Source of the DNA: Pseudomonas sp. A-RE-19
Lineage (GTDB): Bacteria > Pseudomonadota > Gammaproteobacteria > Pseudomonadales > Pseudomonadaceae
DNA length: 64,000 nt
Direction of reading: 5' to 3'
Assembly (NCBI RefSeq): GCF_019956555.1
Contig: NZ_JAHBDQ010000023.1
Span: forward strand, 1-64,000
The position numbers and the translations under genes were made by a program. Shown here piece after piece: positions 40,573-49,358 of the stretch; position 1 is the stretch's first letter, and each line of letters opens with the position of its first letter. Below the pieces are notes generated by a model. The model did no database searches, had not been told where the DNA came from, and saw nothing but the letters and a program-made list of their open reading frames with translations.

Positions 40573-43433
40573 TACAGGGCCTCCACTAATGCGCGGACTT
40601 CGTTCGCGCTGCCCACGGCCAGGGCCTGTTGGGCAAGGGTTTGAGTCTGGGTCAGGCTGAGTTCACGAATGCGCGCCTTGACCTCGGCAATGCTGCGGCC
40701 CGACACGCTCAACTCATCCACACCCAGGCCCACCAGCACCGGTACCGCCAGCGGATCGGCTGCCAGTTCACCGCACACGCCGACCCACTTGCCATGAGCA
40801 TGAGCCGCACGCACGGTGATGTCGATCAGTTGCAGCACCGCCGGATGCAAGCCGTCAGCCTGGGCCGACAACGTAGGATGACCACGGTCGATGGCCAAGG
40901 TGTATTGCGTCAGGTCGTTGGTGCCGACGCTGAAGAAGTCCACCTCTTTGGCCAGCACCGGCGCCAGCAATGCGGCCGACGGCACTTCGATCATGATCCC
41001 CAGTTGCAAATCCGCCACCGGGATTTCCAGACGCAGGCGTTCGGTCATGTCCCGAGCCTGACGCCACTCATCGACGCTGCCGACCATCGGGAACATGATT
41101 CGCAATGGACGGTTGTCGGCCGCACGCAGCAAGGCGCGCAACTGCGCTTCCATGATCTGCGGACGTTGCAGGGTCAGGCGAATGCCACGCACGCCGAGGA
41201 ACGGGTTTTCTTCTTTGGCAATCGGCCAGTACGGCAGCGGTTTGTCGCCACCGACGTCGAGGGTGCGCACCACCAGTGGCCGGCCGGCCAGGCCATCGAG
41301 GACACGACGGTATTCGACTTCCTGAGTCGCCTCGTCCGGCGCTTGCGAGTGGGCCATGAAAATCAGTTCGGTGCGCAGCAGGCCAATGCCTTCGGCGCCC
41401 TGCTCCACCGCACTGGTGACACCGGCGCTTTCACCGATATTGGCGAACACTTCCACTGCGTGGCCATCGGTGGTCAGTGCCGGTTGATGGCGTTGTTCGG
41501 CGGCGGCTTTCAAGCGCAGTTCGCGGGTATCGCGCTCTTCGGTGGCGCGCTGCAAGGTGGCGGCATCGGCGTCCACGTGCAGGCGACCGCGTTGACCATC
41601 GATCAACAACGGCGTGCCCGGTTTCAGCAGCAACACCGCGGCACCGGCGCCCACCAGCGCCGGAATACCGAGGGCACGAGCGACAATGGCGCTGTGGGCC
41701 GTGGCACCACCGCGGGCGGTGAGAATGCCGGCCACACGCGTCGGATCGAGACGCGCAACGTCGGAGGGGCCGACTTCGTCCATCACCAGAATGTACGGTT
41801 GATCAGGTTCGCTCGGGGTTTCGACACCACAGAGTTGCGCCAGCACCCGACGGCCAATGTCGCGCAAGTCGGCGGCACGTTCGGCGAGCAAGGCGTCCTG
41901 CAACGATTCCTGTTGTTTGGCGGCCGCTTCAATCACCGCCATCCACGAAGCTTCAGCGCTTTCGCCTTGCTTGAGGCGGGTGTCGACTTCGTCGGTCAGT
42001 TCCGGGTCGTCGAGCATTTCCTGATGGGTGATGAAAATCTCGCGAATCGCCTTGGCCTTGCTGCGTTCGATCAGGCCTTCGATGTCGCGACGCACATCCG
42101 CCAGCGATTGCTTGAGGCGTTCGCGCTCGATGGCGGCGGACTCACCGCGCAGCGGGTAATCGATGATCTGCAGCACTTGAATATGTGCCGGGCCGATGGC
42201 GATCCCCGGGGCGGCGGCAATCGCCTGAATCAAACTGCCGGAGGCCGGCGCGAGGAGCACTTCGGCAACCTCGGCGATGACTTCGCGCTGTTGGCTCACG
42301 ACCGGCAGCGGCTCGACTTCTTCACCGAGGCCTTCTTCGATAGCTGCCAGCAACGCCGGCAAGGCGTCGGCGGCGATGGTCGGTTCGGCGATGAATTCCA
42401 ATACTTGGCCGCGACGGGCGCCGAGGCTGAGCAGTTTGCTCAAACTCTTCACCGACACCGCGCTGTCGTGACCATCGACGATGCGCACGCGGATTTCGCC
42501 TTCAAAACTTTTTGCCAGTTGGGCAAGGATCTTCGCCGGGCGCGCATGCAAACCGTGGGCGTTGGCCAGGGCAATGCGTGTGCTTGGCCAATCCGCCGGC
42601 ACCTCACCGCCGAGGACTTCCAGCACCGCGCGACTGCTGGTGGCACGGCCCAACTCATGGCCACGGCCTTCGATCAACAACGCGCAAAGGCGTTCGAGCA
42701 GTGCTTGATGGGCTTCACCAAGACTGGCCAGGCAGAACAGCCCGCTCAACGGCTGACCGAGGTAGCGCATGGGTTTGTCCGGGGTGACAAAGGCCAGGCC
42801 CGGACGCTTCACTGTTTGTTCGCTGTGCAGCCACCACAGGCCATCGCCCAGCGGCAGCGCGTCGACCTGCTGCAAAACGCCGGCAAAACCGTTGCTCACG
42901 CAATCGGCCTGACGCAGCAAACGGGCACCACGCCAGACCAGCTCTTCGAAATCATCGGCGGACACACCGAGGCCGATCATCTGTGCGTCCAGCGCCAGTT
43001 CTTGCGGCGCGCCTTGCAGCAGCTTGAGCAAGGCTTCGGCGGAACTGGCGCGGCGCAGGGCCTGGCCCAGATCGGTCTCACCGAGGGCGCGGGTCAGCAG
43101 TTGCAGCAGGCGCAGGTGTTCATCGGATTTGGCGGCGATACCAATGGCCAGATAAACGATCTGGCCATCGCCCCAGTCCACGCCATCAGGAAACTGCATC
43201 AGCCGAACGCCGGTGGCGAACACCTGATCGCGGGTTTGCGGGGTGCCGTGGGGGATGGCAATTCCTTGGCCAAGAAAGGTCGAGCCCTGGGCTTCCCGGG
43301 CCTGCAAGCCCGCAAGGTAACCGTCGGCCACCAGGCCATCGGTCACGAGTCGATCAGCGAGCAGTTGCAGGGCAGTGGCTTTATCCACAGCCGACTGGCC
43401 CATGGATATCTGCTCTATGGTGAGCTCGAGCAT
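40572..43433 (-). CDS. fruB: Fructose PTS multiphosphoryl transfer protein (EIIA-HPr-EI fusion, FruB)
   Basis: A 953-residue cytoplasmic phosphorelay protein that passes phosphate from phosphoenolpyruvate to FruA. Domains in order: EIIA-fructose (about 1-145, phosphoacceptor His62 in GIAIPHGTPQ), a linker or M-like region, HPr (about 285-370, His296 in NAHGLHARPA) and enzyme I (about 400-953, His580 in GGATAHSAIVARA, the PEP-binding region near MFPMVGSVDEWRQARDM and a catalytic Cys in GVCGELAADP). Pseudomonads use this complete private PTS for fructose. Ribosome site AAGGAGAAAGC precedes the ATG. An exact Cra site lies about 145 bases upstream. Confidence 0.97.
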   Translation of the reverse strand: MLELTIEQISMGQSAVDKATALQLLADRLVTDGLVADGYLAGLQAREAQGSTFLGQGIAIPHGTPQTRDQVFATGVRLMQFPDGVDWGDGQIVYLAIGIAAKSDEHLRLLQLLTRALGETDLGQALRRASSAEALLKLLQGAPQELALDAQMIGLGVSADDFEELVWRGARLLRQADCVSNGFAGVLQQVDALPLGDGLWWLHSEQTVKRPGLAFVTPDKPMRYLGQPLSGLFCLASLGEAHQALLERLCALLIEGRGHELGRATSSRAVLEVLGGEVPADWPSTRIALANAHGLHARPAKILAQLAKSFEGEIRVRIVDGHDSAVSVKSLSKLLSLGARRGQVLEFIAEPTIAADALPALLAAIEEGLGEEVEPLPVVSQQREVIAEVAEVLLAPASGSLIQAIAAAPGIAIGPAHIQVLQIIDYPLRGESAAIERERLKQSLADVRRDIEGLIERSKAKAIREIFITHQEMLDDPELTDEVDTRLKQGESAEASWMAVIEAAAKQQESLQDALLAERAADLRDIGRRVLAQLCGVETPSEPDQPYILVMDEVGPSDVARLDPTRVAGILTARGGATAHSAIVARALGIPALVGAGAAVLLLKPGTPLLIDGQRGRLHVDADAATLQRATEERDTRELRLKAAAEQRHQPALTTDGHAVEVFANIGESAGVTSAVEQGAEGIGLLRTELIFMAHSQAPDEATQEVEYRRVLDGLAGRPLVVRTLDVGGDKPLPYWPIAKEENPFLGVRGIRLTLQRPQIMEAQLRALLRAADNRPLRIMFPMVGSVDEWRQARDMTERLRLEIPVADLQLGIMIEVPSAALLAPVLAKEVDFFSVGTNDLTQYTLAIDRGHPTLSAQADGLHPAVLQLIDITVRAAHAHGKWVGVCGELAADPLAVPVLVGLGVDELSVSGRSIAEVKARIRELSLTQTQTLAQQALAVGSANEVRALVEAL

Positions 43434-43578
43434 GCTTTCTCCTTTTTGGCGCCGTGTGACGCCAGGTATTGTTTTGATTGATTCAGCTTAGGCGCTTGGA
43501 AACCCTTTTCAGGGGCAGTTTTGGCGGTTTCGCGGCAGAACCGACCAAAGCGACCTATAACGTAGAAAATACGCCTGC

Positions 43579-43590
43579 TGAAACGTTTAA
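43579..43590. promoter_or_regulatory. Cra (FruR) operator in the fruB-fruR spacer
   Basis: TGAAACGTTTAA is the reverse complement of TTAAACGTTTCA, the Cra operator consensus published for Pseudomonas putida as I recall it. It lies between the divergent fruB and fruR genes, where the single known P. putida operator also sits. Fructose 1-phosphate would release Cra and switch on fruBKA. Confidence 0.85.
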
Positions 43591-43735
43591 TCTAGAATGT
43601 TAGGCACGTTACTCGATAATGTCTCATCCTTGAAGTCCAATTGTCGGATGTGCTGCCACAATGGTCGTCTGCCCGAATCGGGTAGGATTGGCGAAAACCT
43701 CGGGGCACGCTCGAAAAAAACAAGGAAATACCGGG

Positions 43736-44731
43736 TTGAAACTCAGTGATATTGCACAGTTGGCCGGCGTCTCCGTGACTACCGCCAGTTATGTCATCAA
43801 CGGCAAGGCCGAACAGCAACGCATCAGCAGCGCCACCGTCGAGCGCGTGCGGGCGGTGGTCGAACAACATGGCTTCACACCCAACCCTCAGGCCGCCGGG
43901 CTGCGCAGTCGGCACACCCGCACCCTGGGGTTCATTCTGCCGGACCTGGAAAACCCCAGTTACGCGCGAATTGCCAAACTGCTGGAGCAAGGCGCCCGGG
44001 CTCGCGGCTATCAGCTGCTGATCGCCAGCTCCGACGATGCGCCAGACAGTGAACGGCAATTGCTGCAATTGTTCCGCGCCCGGCGCTGCGATGCGTTGAT
44101 CGTCGCCAGTTGCCTGCCGGCCGGCGATGACAGCTATCGCCAGTTGCAAGCCAAAGGCATTCCCATCATCGCCATCGACCGGGTCATGGAACCCGAGCAT
44201 TTCTGCTCGGTGATCAGTGACGACCGCGAAGCCAGCCTGCACCTCACCCGCAGTCTGTTGAACCCGCTGCCCAAGCAGATCGCGCTGATCGGTGCCCGCC
44301 CTGAATTGAGTATCAGCCAGGAACGGGCCGCAGGCTTCAAGCAAGCGCTGAACGGTTTCAAAGGCGAGGTGTTGATCGAACACGGCGAGTCGTTCAGCCG
44401 TGAGTGCGGTAAACAATTGATGGAAGAGTTGCTTCAGCGCCTGGGCCATTTGCCGGATGCGCTGGTGACGACATCCTACGTGCTGCTTCAGGGCGTGTTC
44501 GATGCCTTGCACGACTTCCCGCTGAAAACCCGCCCGCTACGCCTGGGCACCTTCGGTGATACGCAGTTGCTGGATTTCCTGCCGCTGCCGGTCAACGCCA
44601 TGTCCCAGCAGCATCAGCTGATCGCCGACAAGGCGCTGCAACTGGCGTTGGCCGCCATCGAACAGGCCGATTACCAACCCGGCGTGCAGGCCATCGCGCG
44701 GACCTTCAAGCAGCGCATTCTTCAGGACTGA
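43736..44731 (+). CDS. fruR: Catabolite repressor/activator Cra (FruR), LacI family
   Basis: A 331-residue DNA-binding repressor of the fructose operon. The helix-turn-helix is at the very start (KLSDIAQLAGVSVTTASYVI with NGKAEQQRIS), followed by the LacI-type effector domain (RTLGFILPDLENPSYARIA). The start is taken as TTG 43736, with AAGGA at 43722-43726, because family members begin MKLSDIA; the ATG at 43661 would add 25 unmatched residues. It is divergent from fruBKA, which it controls in answer to fructose 1-phosphate. The TatD gene follows three bases later and is likely co-transcribed. Confidence 0.94.
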   Translation: MKLSDIAQLAGVSVTTASYVINGKAEQQRISSATVERVRAVVEQHGFTPNPQAAGLRSRHTRTLGFILPDLENPSYARIAKLLEQGARARGYQLLIASSDDAPDSERQLLQLFRARRCDALIVASCLPAGDDSYRQLQAKGIPIIAIDRVMEPEHFCSVISDDREASLHLTRSLLNPLPKQIALIGARPELSISQERAAGFKQALNGFKGEVLIEHGESFSRECGKQLMEELLQRLGHLPDALVTTSYVLLQGVFDALHDFPLKTRPLRLGTFGDTQLLDFLPLPVNAMSQQHQLIADKALQLALAAIEQADYQPGVQAIARTFKQRILQD

Positions 44732-44734
44732 GCC

Positions 44735-45511
44735 GTGGAACTGATCGACACCCACACTCATCTGGATTTTCCGGACTTCGACGCAGATCGTCAGGCGCTG
44801 CTGGCCGAAAGCCGCGCCCTTGGCGTGCGACGGATGGTGGTGCTGGGGGTTTATCAGGCCAATTGGCAGCGAGTCTGGGAGCTGGTGCAAAGCGATCCCG
44901 ATCTGCACGCGGCGTTTGGTTTGCACCCGGTGTATCTGGATGACCATCGCCCCGAGGATGTGACCGAGCTCGGTGACTGGCTGGCGCGTCTGGCGGGCCA
45001 TCGACAGCTATGCGCGGTGGGCGAGATCGGTCTGGATTACTTCATCCAGACCCTGGATCGTGAACGCCAGCAAGCGCTGTTCGACGCCCAACTGCAACTG
45101 GCGGCAGACTTCAATCTGCCGGCGCTGATTCACGTGCGACGCAGCCATGCGGCGGTGATCGCCACGCTCAAACGGTTTCGCTTGAAACGGGCGGGGATCA
45201 TTCACGCCTTCGCCGGTAGCCAGGAAGAGGCTCGCGAATACATCAAACTCGGCTTCAAACTCGGCCTCGGCGGCGCCGCGACCTGGCCGCAAGCCCTGCG
45301 CATGCACCGTGTGCTCGCCGGTTTGCCCCTTGAATCGGTGGTACTGGAAACCGACTCACCGGACATGGCCCCTGCCATGTTCCCCGGTCAACGCAACAGC
45401 CCGGCCCATTTACCGGCGATCTGCGAAGCACTGGCCGCCATCATGGCAATCAGCCCCGAACAACTGGCCGCCGCCAGCACCGCTAATGCGTGTGGGTTGT
45501 TCAACTGGTAA
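44735..45511 (+). CDS. TatD-family metal-dependent deoxyribonuclease/hydrolase
   Basis: A 258-residue cytoplasmic TIM-barrel hydrolase of the TatD family. Metal ligands are visible in order: DTHTHLDF (H-x-H), GEIGLDY (Glu), PALIHVRRSH, GIIHAFAGS and LETDSPDMAP (Asp). The GTG start lies three bases after the fruR stop, so it is probably read from the fruR transcript. Family members act as 3'-5' exonucleases or DNA-repair nucleases; the role of this paralogue is not settled, and no functional link to fructose use is evident. Confidence 0.9.
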   Translation: MELIDTHTHLDFPDFDADRQALLAESRALGVRRMVVLGVYQANWQRVWELVQSDPDLHAAFGLHPVYLDDHRPEDVTELGDWLARLAGHRQLCAVGEIGLDYFIQTLDRERQQALFDAQLQLAADFNLPALIHVRRSHAAVIATLKRFRLKRAGIIHAFAGSQEEAREYIKLGFKLGLGGAATWPQALRMHRVLAGLPLESVVLETDSPDMAPAMFPGQRNSPAHLPAICEALAAIMAISPEQLAAASTANACGLFNW

Positions 45512-45532
45512 TCAGTCGCCCCACACATCCCC

Positions 45533-45622
45533 TGTGGGAGCGAGCCTGCTCGCGATGGCTGTTTAACATTCGACATTGATGTCGCCTGACACACCGCTAT
45601 CGCGAGCAGGCTCGCTCCCACA
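45533..45622. repeat. REP doublet between the TatD and chemoreceptor genes
   Basis: Arms 45533-45556 and 45599-45622 are perfect 24-base inverted repeats (GTGGGAGCGAGCCTGCTCGC core) with an inner partly complementary region (CGACATTGATGTCG). It separates two convergent genes and may end or stabilise their transcripts. Confidence 0.92.
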
Positions 45623-45640
45623 TTTGTTCCGGGGTGCTTT

Positions 45641-47671
45641 TCAAACCCGGAACGCGCTGATCAATTGCTTGAGCTCCACCACCTGCGCCGACAACGCTCG
45701 GCTGGCATTTTCAGTCTGGTGCGCGCCGTCGGCGGTACGCTCGCCGGCGCGGTTGATCTCGACGATGTTCTGGTCGATGTCGTGAGCCACGGCGGTTTGC
45801 TGCTCTACGGCGGCGGCGATCTGCTGGTTCTGGTCGACGATCATGCCGACCGCGCCGAGGATGTTTTCCAGCGCCTGCTGGACCTTTTCCGACTGCCCGA
45901 CCGTGCCGTTGGCCATCTGATGGCTGGTGCCCATCGCCTTGACCGCCGCACCGACACCGCTGTGCAGCTTGGTGATCATCTGCTCGATTTCTTCGGTCGA
46001 TTGCTGGGTGCGCTTGGCCAGGGTCCGGACCTCGTCCGCCACCACCGCAAAACCACGGCCCTGCTCGCCCGCGCGCGCGGCTTCGATGGCCGCGTTGAGG
46101 GCCAGCAGGTTGGTCTGTTCGGCAATGCTTTTGATCACGTCCAGCACGCGGCTGATGGACTGGCTGTCACTGGCCAGCTGATTAATCACCCGCACCGACT
46201 GATCGATCTCACTGGCCAGTGCAGCGATGCTGCCCTGCTGGGACTCCACCAGTCCGCGCCCGCTAATGGTCTCGTCGTTGACGCTGTGAGCGCTGCTGAC
46301 AGCCGCCGCGGCACTGCGCGCCACCTCCAGGGACGTGGCTGACATCTGGTTCATCGCCGTGGCGACCTGCTCGATCTGCGTGCGTTGCCCCGCCACCGCC
46401 TGGTTGCTTTGGGCGGACACACTTTCGACCTGGCCGGCCTGGCGCTCGACCTCACTGACGGTCTGGCCCACGCGCTCGATCAGGTCGTGGATTTTCTTTA
46501 CGGTGCCGGTAAACACCTCGCCCAACTCGCCCAGTTCATCGCGGCTGTTGGCGCTGAAAGTCACGGTCATGTCACCGGCCGCCACCTTGTCCATCACCGC
46601 GCCAAGACGCTTGAGGGTGGTGCGGGTCGAGGCGTAAAAACCGCCGTAGAGGTAAAAAATCAACACAAACACCAGCGCCAGCGCCACGACCTGCAAGACC
46701 ATGTGGGTGCGGTGCTGCTCCAGCCGCTGCTGCAACTGGGTGCCGAGAAACTTCAGCGTGGCTTCATTGAGTTGATAGGTCCGATCCATCAGGCCCGTGA
46801 CCTGATCGTAAAAGGCCTGCCACGGTGCATCGAGGGTATCGGCCATCACCACGTGTTCTTCGAACAGTTCACTGGCCTTTTTCAGGGAGGCCTTGCTGCT
46901 TTCAGCCTGAGCGCTCAGGGTTTCATGCACCGCTTTGCTGGAGCCCAGCGTGTCCTGCAACTTCAGACCGTATTCGGCCTGAAGCTTTTCGATCTGCGCC
47001 AGCAACTCATCGAAACGGGTACTCGACGCCGAATTGAGAAAGCCCTGCCCCAACGAATAAGACCCCATCGCCCGGCCCTCACCGAGCGTTTGGGTGACGG
47101 CCGGCGTGACGTTGGTGATGAGTTCGCTCAACTGACGCATGTCGCTCTGGCTGTCGCGGCTCAGGCCGGCCTGACTGGCGATGATCTGGCTGAAAATCTG
47201 CGCATTGCCGAGCAACTTGCCGATCAGCGCACTTTTGCTTTGCAGGGAATTTTCCGCTTGCTGAGCCTTGAACGCCGCGATCATTTCATCGCGCTTGCCA
47301 TCGAAAAAGCTGATTTGTTCCGGGTCAGTGGTCATCGCCGCCAGCCCTTGCAAACGGCTCAGAACGCTTTGCTCCAGAGCGCTGATATTCGATTCGACAT
47401 GGCCTGCCTTGCCGGACTGGCCAAGGGTGACATTGATCTGCACCAGGTTGTTCAGGGTTTCCAGATCCCGGCGCAGGCTCAGGCCGCTGCCCAACAGGTC
47501 GAGGCTTTGCAGTTCGACCTGGGTGCCCTGGAATTCGCGATAGGAATCGCGCACCAAATAGAAGTTGGTCACCAGCATGGGCACGAGGAACAGGACGCTG
47601 ATCAAGCTGAACTTCATGCCGAAGCTCAGGCGGTTCATCAGCGCGACGGCAGGATAGAGCAAGCTCTTCAC
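45641..47671 (-). CDS. Methyl-accepting chemotaxis protein
   Basis: A 676-residue membrane chemoreceptor. The first helix (about residues 20-42, LISVLFLVPMLVTNFYLV) is followed by a long periplasmic sensor of about 285 residues, rich in helices, then a second helix (VLQVVALALVFVLIFYLYGG) and a HAMP segment (RLGAVMDKVAAGDMTVTF). The cytoplasmic hairpin carries the CheA/CheW tip SIAEQTNLLALNAAIEAARA and GRGFAVVADEVRTLA. No C-terminal CheR-binding pentapeptide is seen. The position next to ampE-ampD matches PAO1 PA4520 (recalled). The ligand cannot be inferred from sequence. Confidence 0.95.
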   Translation of the reverse strand: MKSLLYPAVALMNRLSFGMKFSLISVLFLVPMLVTNFYLVRDSYREFQGTQVELQSLDLLGSGLSLRRDLETLNNLVQINVTLGQSGKAGHVESNISALEQSVLSRLQGLAAMTTDPEQISFFDGKRDEMIAAFKAQQAENSLQSKSALIGKLLGNAQIFSQIIASQAGLSRDSQSDMRQLSELITNVTPAVTQTLGEGRAMGSYSLGQGFLNSASSTRFDELLAQIEKLQAEYGLKLQDTLGSSKAVHETLSAQAESSKASLKKASELFEEHVVMADTLDAPWQAFYDQVTGLMDRTYQLNEATLKFLGTQLQQRLEQHRTHMVLQVVALALVFVLIFYLYGGFYASTRTTLKRLGAVMDKVAAGDMTVTFSANSRDELGELGEVFTGTVKKIHDLIERVGQTVSEVERQAGQVESVSAQSNQAVAGQRTQIEQVATAMNQMSATSLEVARSAAAAVSSAHSVNDETISGRGLVESQQGSIAALASEIDQSVRVINQLASDSQSISRVLDVIKSIAEQTNLLALNAAIEAARAGEQGRGFAVVADEVRTLAKRTQQSTEEIEQMITKLHSGVGAAVKAMGTSHQMANGTVGQSEKVQQALENILGAVGMIVDQNQQIAAAVEQQTAVAHDIDQNIVEINRAGERTADGAHQTENASRALSAQVVELKQLISAFRV

Positions 47672-47793
47672 TGTGAAGTCTCCCTTTGATTTCTTATTTT
47701 TATGGCAGGCGCGCAGAGACAGCAGATAGCCACTATTGGCGCTGTCTCTGTATAGCCTAAATCGATGGGGGGGTTTGTAACTTAAGGTTAACG

Positions 47794-47869
47794 AAAAAGA
47801 TCGCAGCCTTCGGGGGCTCCTACAGATTCATACGATCCCTGTAGGAGCTGCCGAAGGCTGCGATCTTTT
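47794..47869. repeat. Inverted repeat between chemoreceptor and ampE genes
   Basis: The arms at 47794-47825 and 47839-47869 share the word AAAAGATCGCAGCCTTCGG and its complement, plus GCTCCTACAG, with a two-base internal mismatch. The T run on either side lets it serve as a terminator for ampDE on the minus strand. It is a member of the family at 37809 and 54205. Confidence 0.85.
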
Positions 47870-47885
47870 CGATTCAAAGCAGAAA

Positions 47886-48722
47886 TCAGGACAAAACAGT
47901 CCACAACGCAAACCCGGCGTACCAAAGCACCGCCGCGCGCAGCAGCAGTTCCCAGATCCGGTCCAGGCTGTTGATGCCGTCCGGCCCCACCACCGGCGCC
48001 GGAATTTCACCCGCCACCAGCCCGACTTTCTCGATCAGCTGAACGGCGCTGATGTTCCAGTTCAGCAGCTCGTGCAGCATCACCCGGCCGACCGCGACAA
48101 AGTTGCCGACCAGCGCAAAACTCGCCGCCAGCAGTCGCACCGGCACCCAATCGAACGCGTGACGCAGTTGTGCGGCGCGTTCGACCACCGCCGGGTTCTG
48201 CCCATGCTCTTCGGCCAGCGCCAGCAGTCGATAACTCAGGGCCGCGACCGGACCCAGCAGGAAGTACCAGAAGATCACCGCGAAAAAGCCCTGATAGGCC
48301 TCCCACAGCAAATGCCCTTGTACCCGCTCCAGCAGTTGCTCGCCGCTGTCGGCGCAAATATCCAGGTCGCGATTGGCCACATGGGCGGCGGCTTGCAGGT
48401 CTTCCCGGCGCCAGGCATCACGAAACGGCCCGAGGCCGGCCAGCAGATCACCACGGCCCAGACTGTAAATCACCACCAGCAGGTGCACCGGCAACGCCAG
48501 CAAGCCGTAGGCCACCGGCTCCAGCACCACCAACAGCAAACCCAGCAGCGCCACCGGCAACAACACCAGCACCACCAGTATCAGCCACGGACGGTTTGTC
48601 ATGCGTGGGTTGGCCTCAAGCTTGCTCAGCTCCCGCACCCAACCGCCATCACGTTGAATCCGATGACGCAGGGCCGAGAACTTCTCGATCCACACCGCCA
48701 ACAGCAGCACCAGAAAACTCAT
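47886..48722 (-). CDS. ampE: Inner-membrane protein AmpE
   Basis: A 278-residue integral membrane protein of the AmpE/CobD-like family. The N-terminal helix (MSFLVLLLAVWIEKFSALRH) and three more hydrophobic segments are visible, with the family words YQGFFAVIFWYFLLGPVAAL and RHAFDWVPVRLLAASFALVG. AmpE is encoded with AmpD in the system that controls AmpC beta-lactamase through cell-wall recycling; it is thought to act as a membrane sensor or transporter but its function is not firmly established. It starts two bases after ampD ends. Confidence 0.94.
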   Translation of the reverse strand: MSFLVLLLAVWIEKFSALRHRIQRDGGWVRELSKLEANPRMTNRPWLILVVLVLLPVALLGLLLVVLEPVAYGLLALPVHLLVVIYSLGRGDLLAGLGPFRDAWRREDLQAAAHVANRDLDICADSGEQLLERVQGHLLWEAYQGFFAVIFWYFLLGPVAALSYRLLALAEEHGQNPAVVERAAQLRHAFDWVPVRLLAASFALVGNFVAVGRVMLHELLNWNISAVQLIEKVGLVAGEIPAPVVGPDGINSLDRIWELLLRAAVLWYAGFALWTVLS

Positions 48723-48724
48723 TG

Positions 48725-49294
48725 TTATTCCTCTTTTTCCAGATCGGCTTTTGCCAGAGCCGCGCGATAGCGTGCCCAGTCGAATGCCGGTCCCGGATCG
48801 GTCTTGCGCCCGGGTGCGATGTCGCTATGCCCGCAAATGCGCTGTGCGGTGATGCCGGTGAAGGCGCTTTGCAATTGTCGGGTCAGGGCCGTCAACGCTT
48901 GATATTGGGCGTCGGTGAACGGCAGATCATCCGTGCCTTCGAGTTCGATGCCCACGGAAAAATCGTTACAGGTGTCCCGTCCTTCGAAACACGAAACGCC
49001 GGCATGCCAGGCACGCTCAAGACAAGAGACAAACTGAGTGACGGTGCCGTCACGTTCGATCAGAAAATGCGCAGACACCCGCAGGTCAGCGATCCCTGCA
49101 AAGTAGGGATGTTCCGTGACATCCAGACGATTCTGGAAAAATTCCTGCACCTTGCCGGTGGCGAACTGCGCGGGCGGCAGACTGATGTTGTGGATCACCA
49201 GCAGGGAAATTTCGCCTTCGGGGCGCGCATTGAAGTTGGGCGAGGGGCATACGCGCACACCCTGACACCAACCGCTCGCGGGGTCCAACTGCAT
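48725..49294 (-). CDS. ampD: 1,6-anhydro-N-acetylmuramyl-L-alanine amidase AmpD
   Basis: A 189-residue cytoplasmic zinc amidase that removes the peptide from anhydro-muropeptides during peptidoglycan recycling, thereby lowering AmpR-activating ligands. Zinc ligands His35 (LLVIHNISLPP), His156 (RICGHSDIAPGRKTDPGP) and Asp166 and the catalytic Glu117 (VGIELEG) are all present. The start at 49294 (MQLDPASGWCQGVRVCPSPN) is that of the family; the upstream-extended frame is not conserved in character. It lies directly upstream of ampE on the minus strand. Loss of this gene causes AmpC derepression in related species; here it is intact. Confidence 0.96.
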   Translation of the reverse strand: MQLDPASGWCQGVRVCPSPNFNARPEGEISLLVIHNISLPPAQFATGKVQEFFQNRLDVTEHPYFAGIADLRVSAHFLIERDGTVTQFVSCLERAWHAGVSCFEGRDTCNDFSVGIELEGTDDLPFTDAQYQALTALTRQLQSAFTGITAQRICGHSDIAPGRKTDPGPAFDWARYRAALAKADLEKEE

Positions 49295-49358
49295 ACAGGT
49301 TCCTTCAACGAAGACTGTGTTGGCGCCCAGTATGCCGCGATAGACCCTCGGCGCGCGA

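Noticed and set aside
40629..43481. 950-codon frame on the plus strand over fruB
   Set aside because: Antisense shadow; all PTS active-site motifs are on the minus strand.
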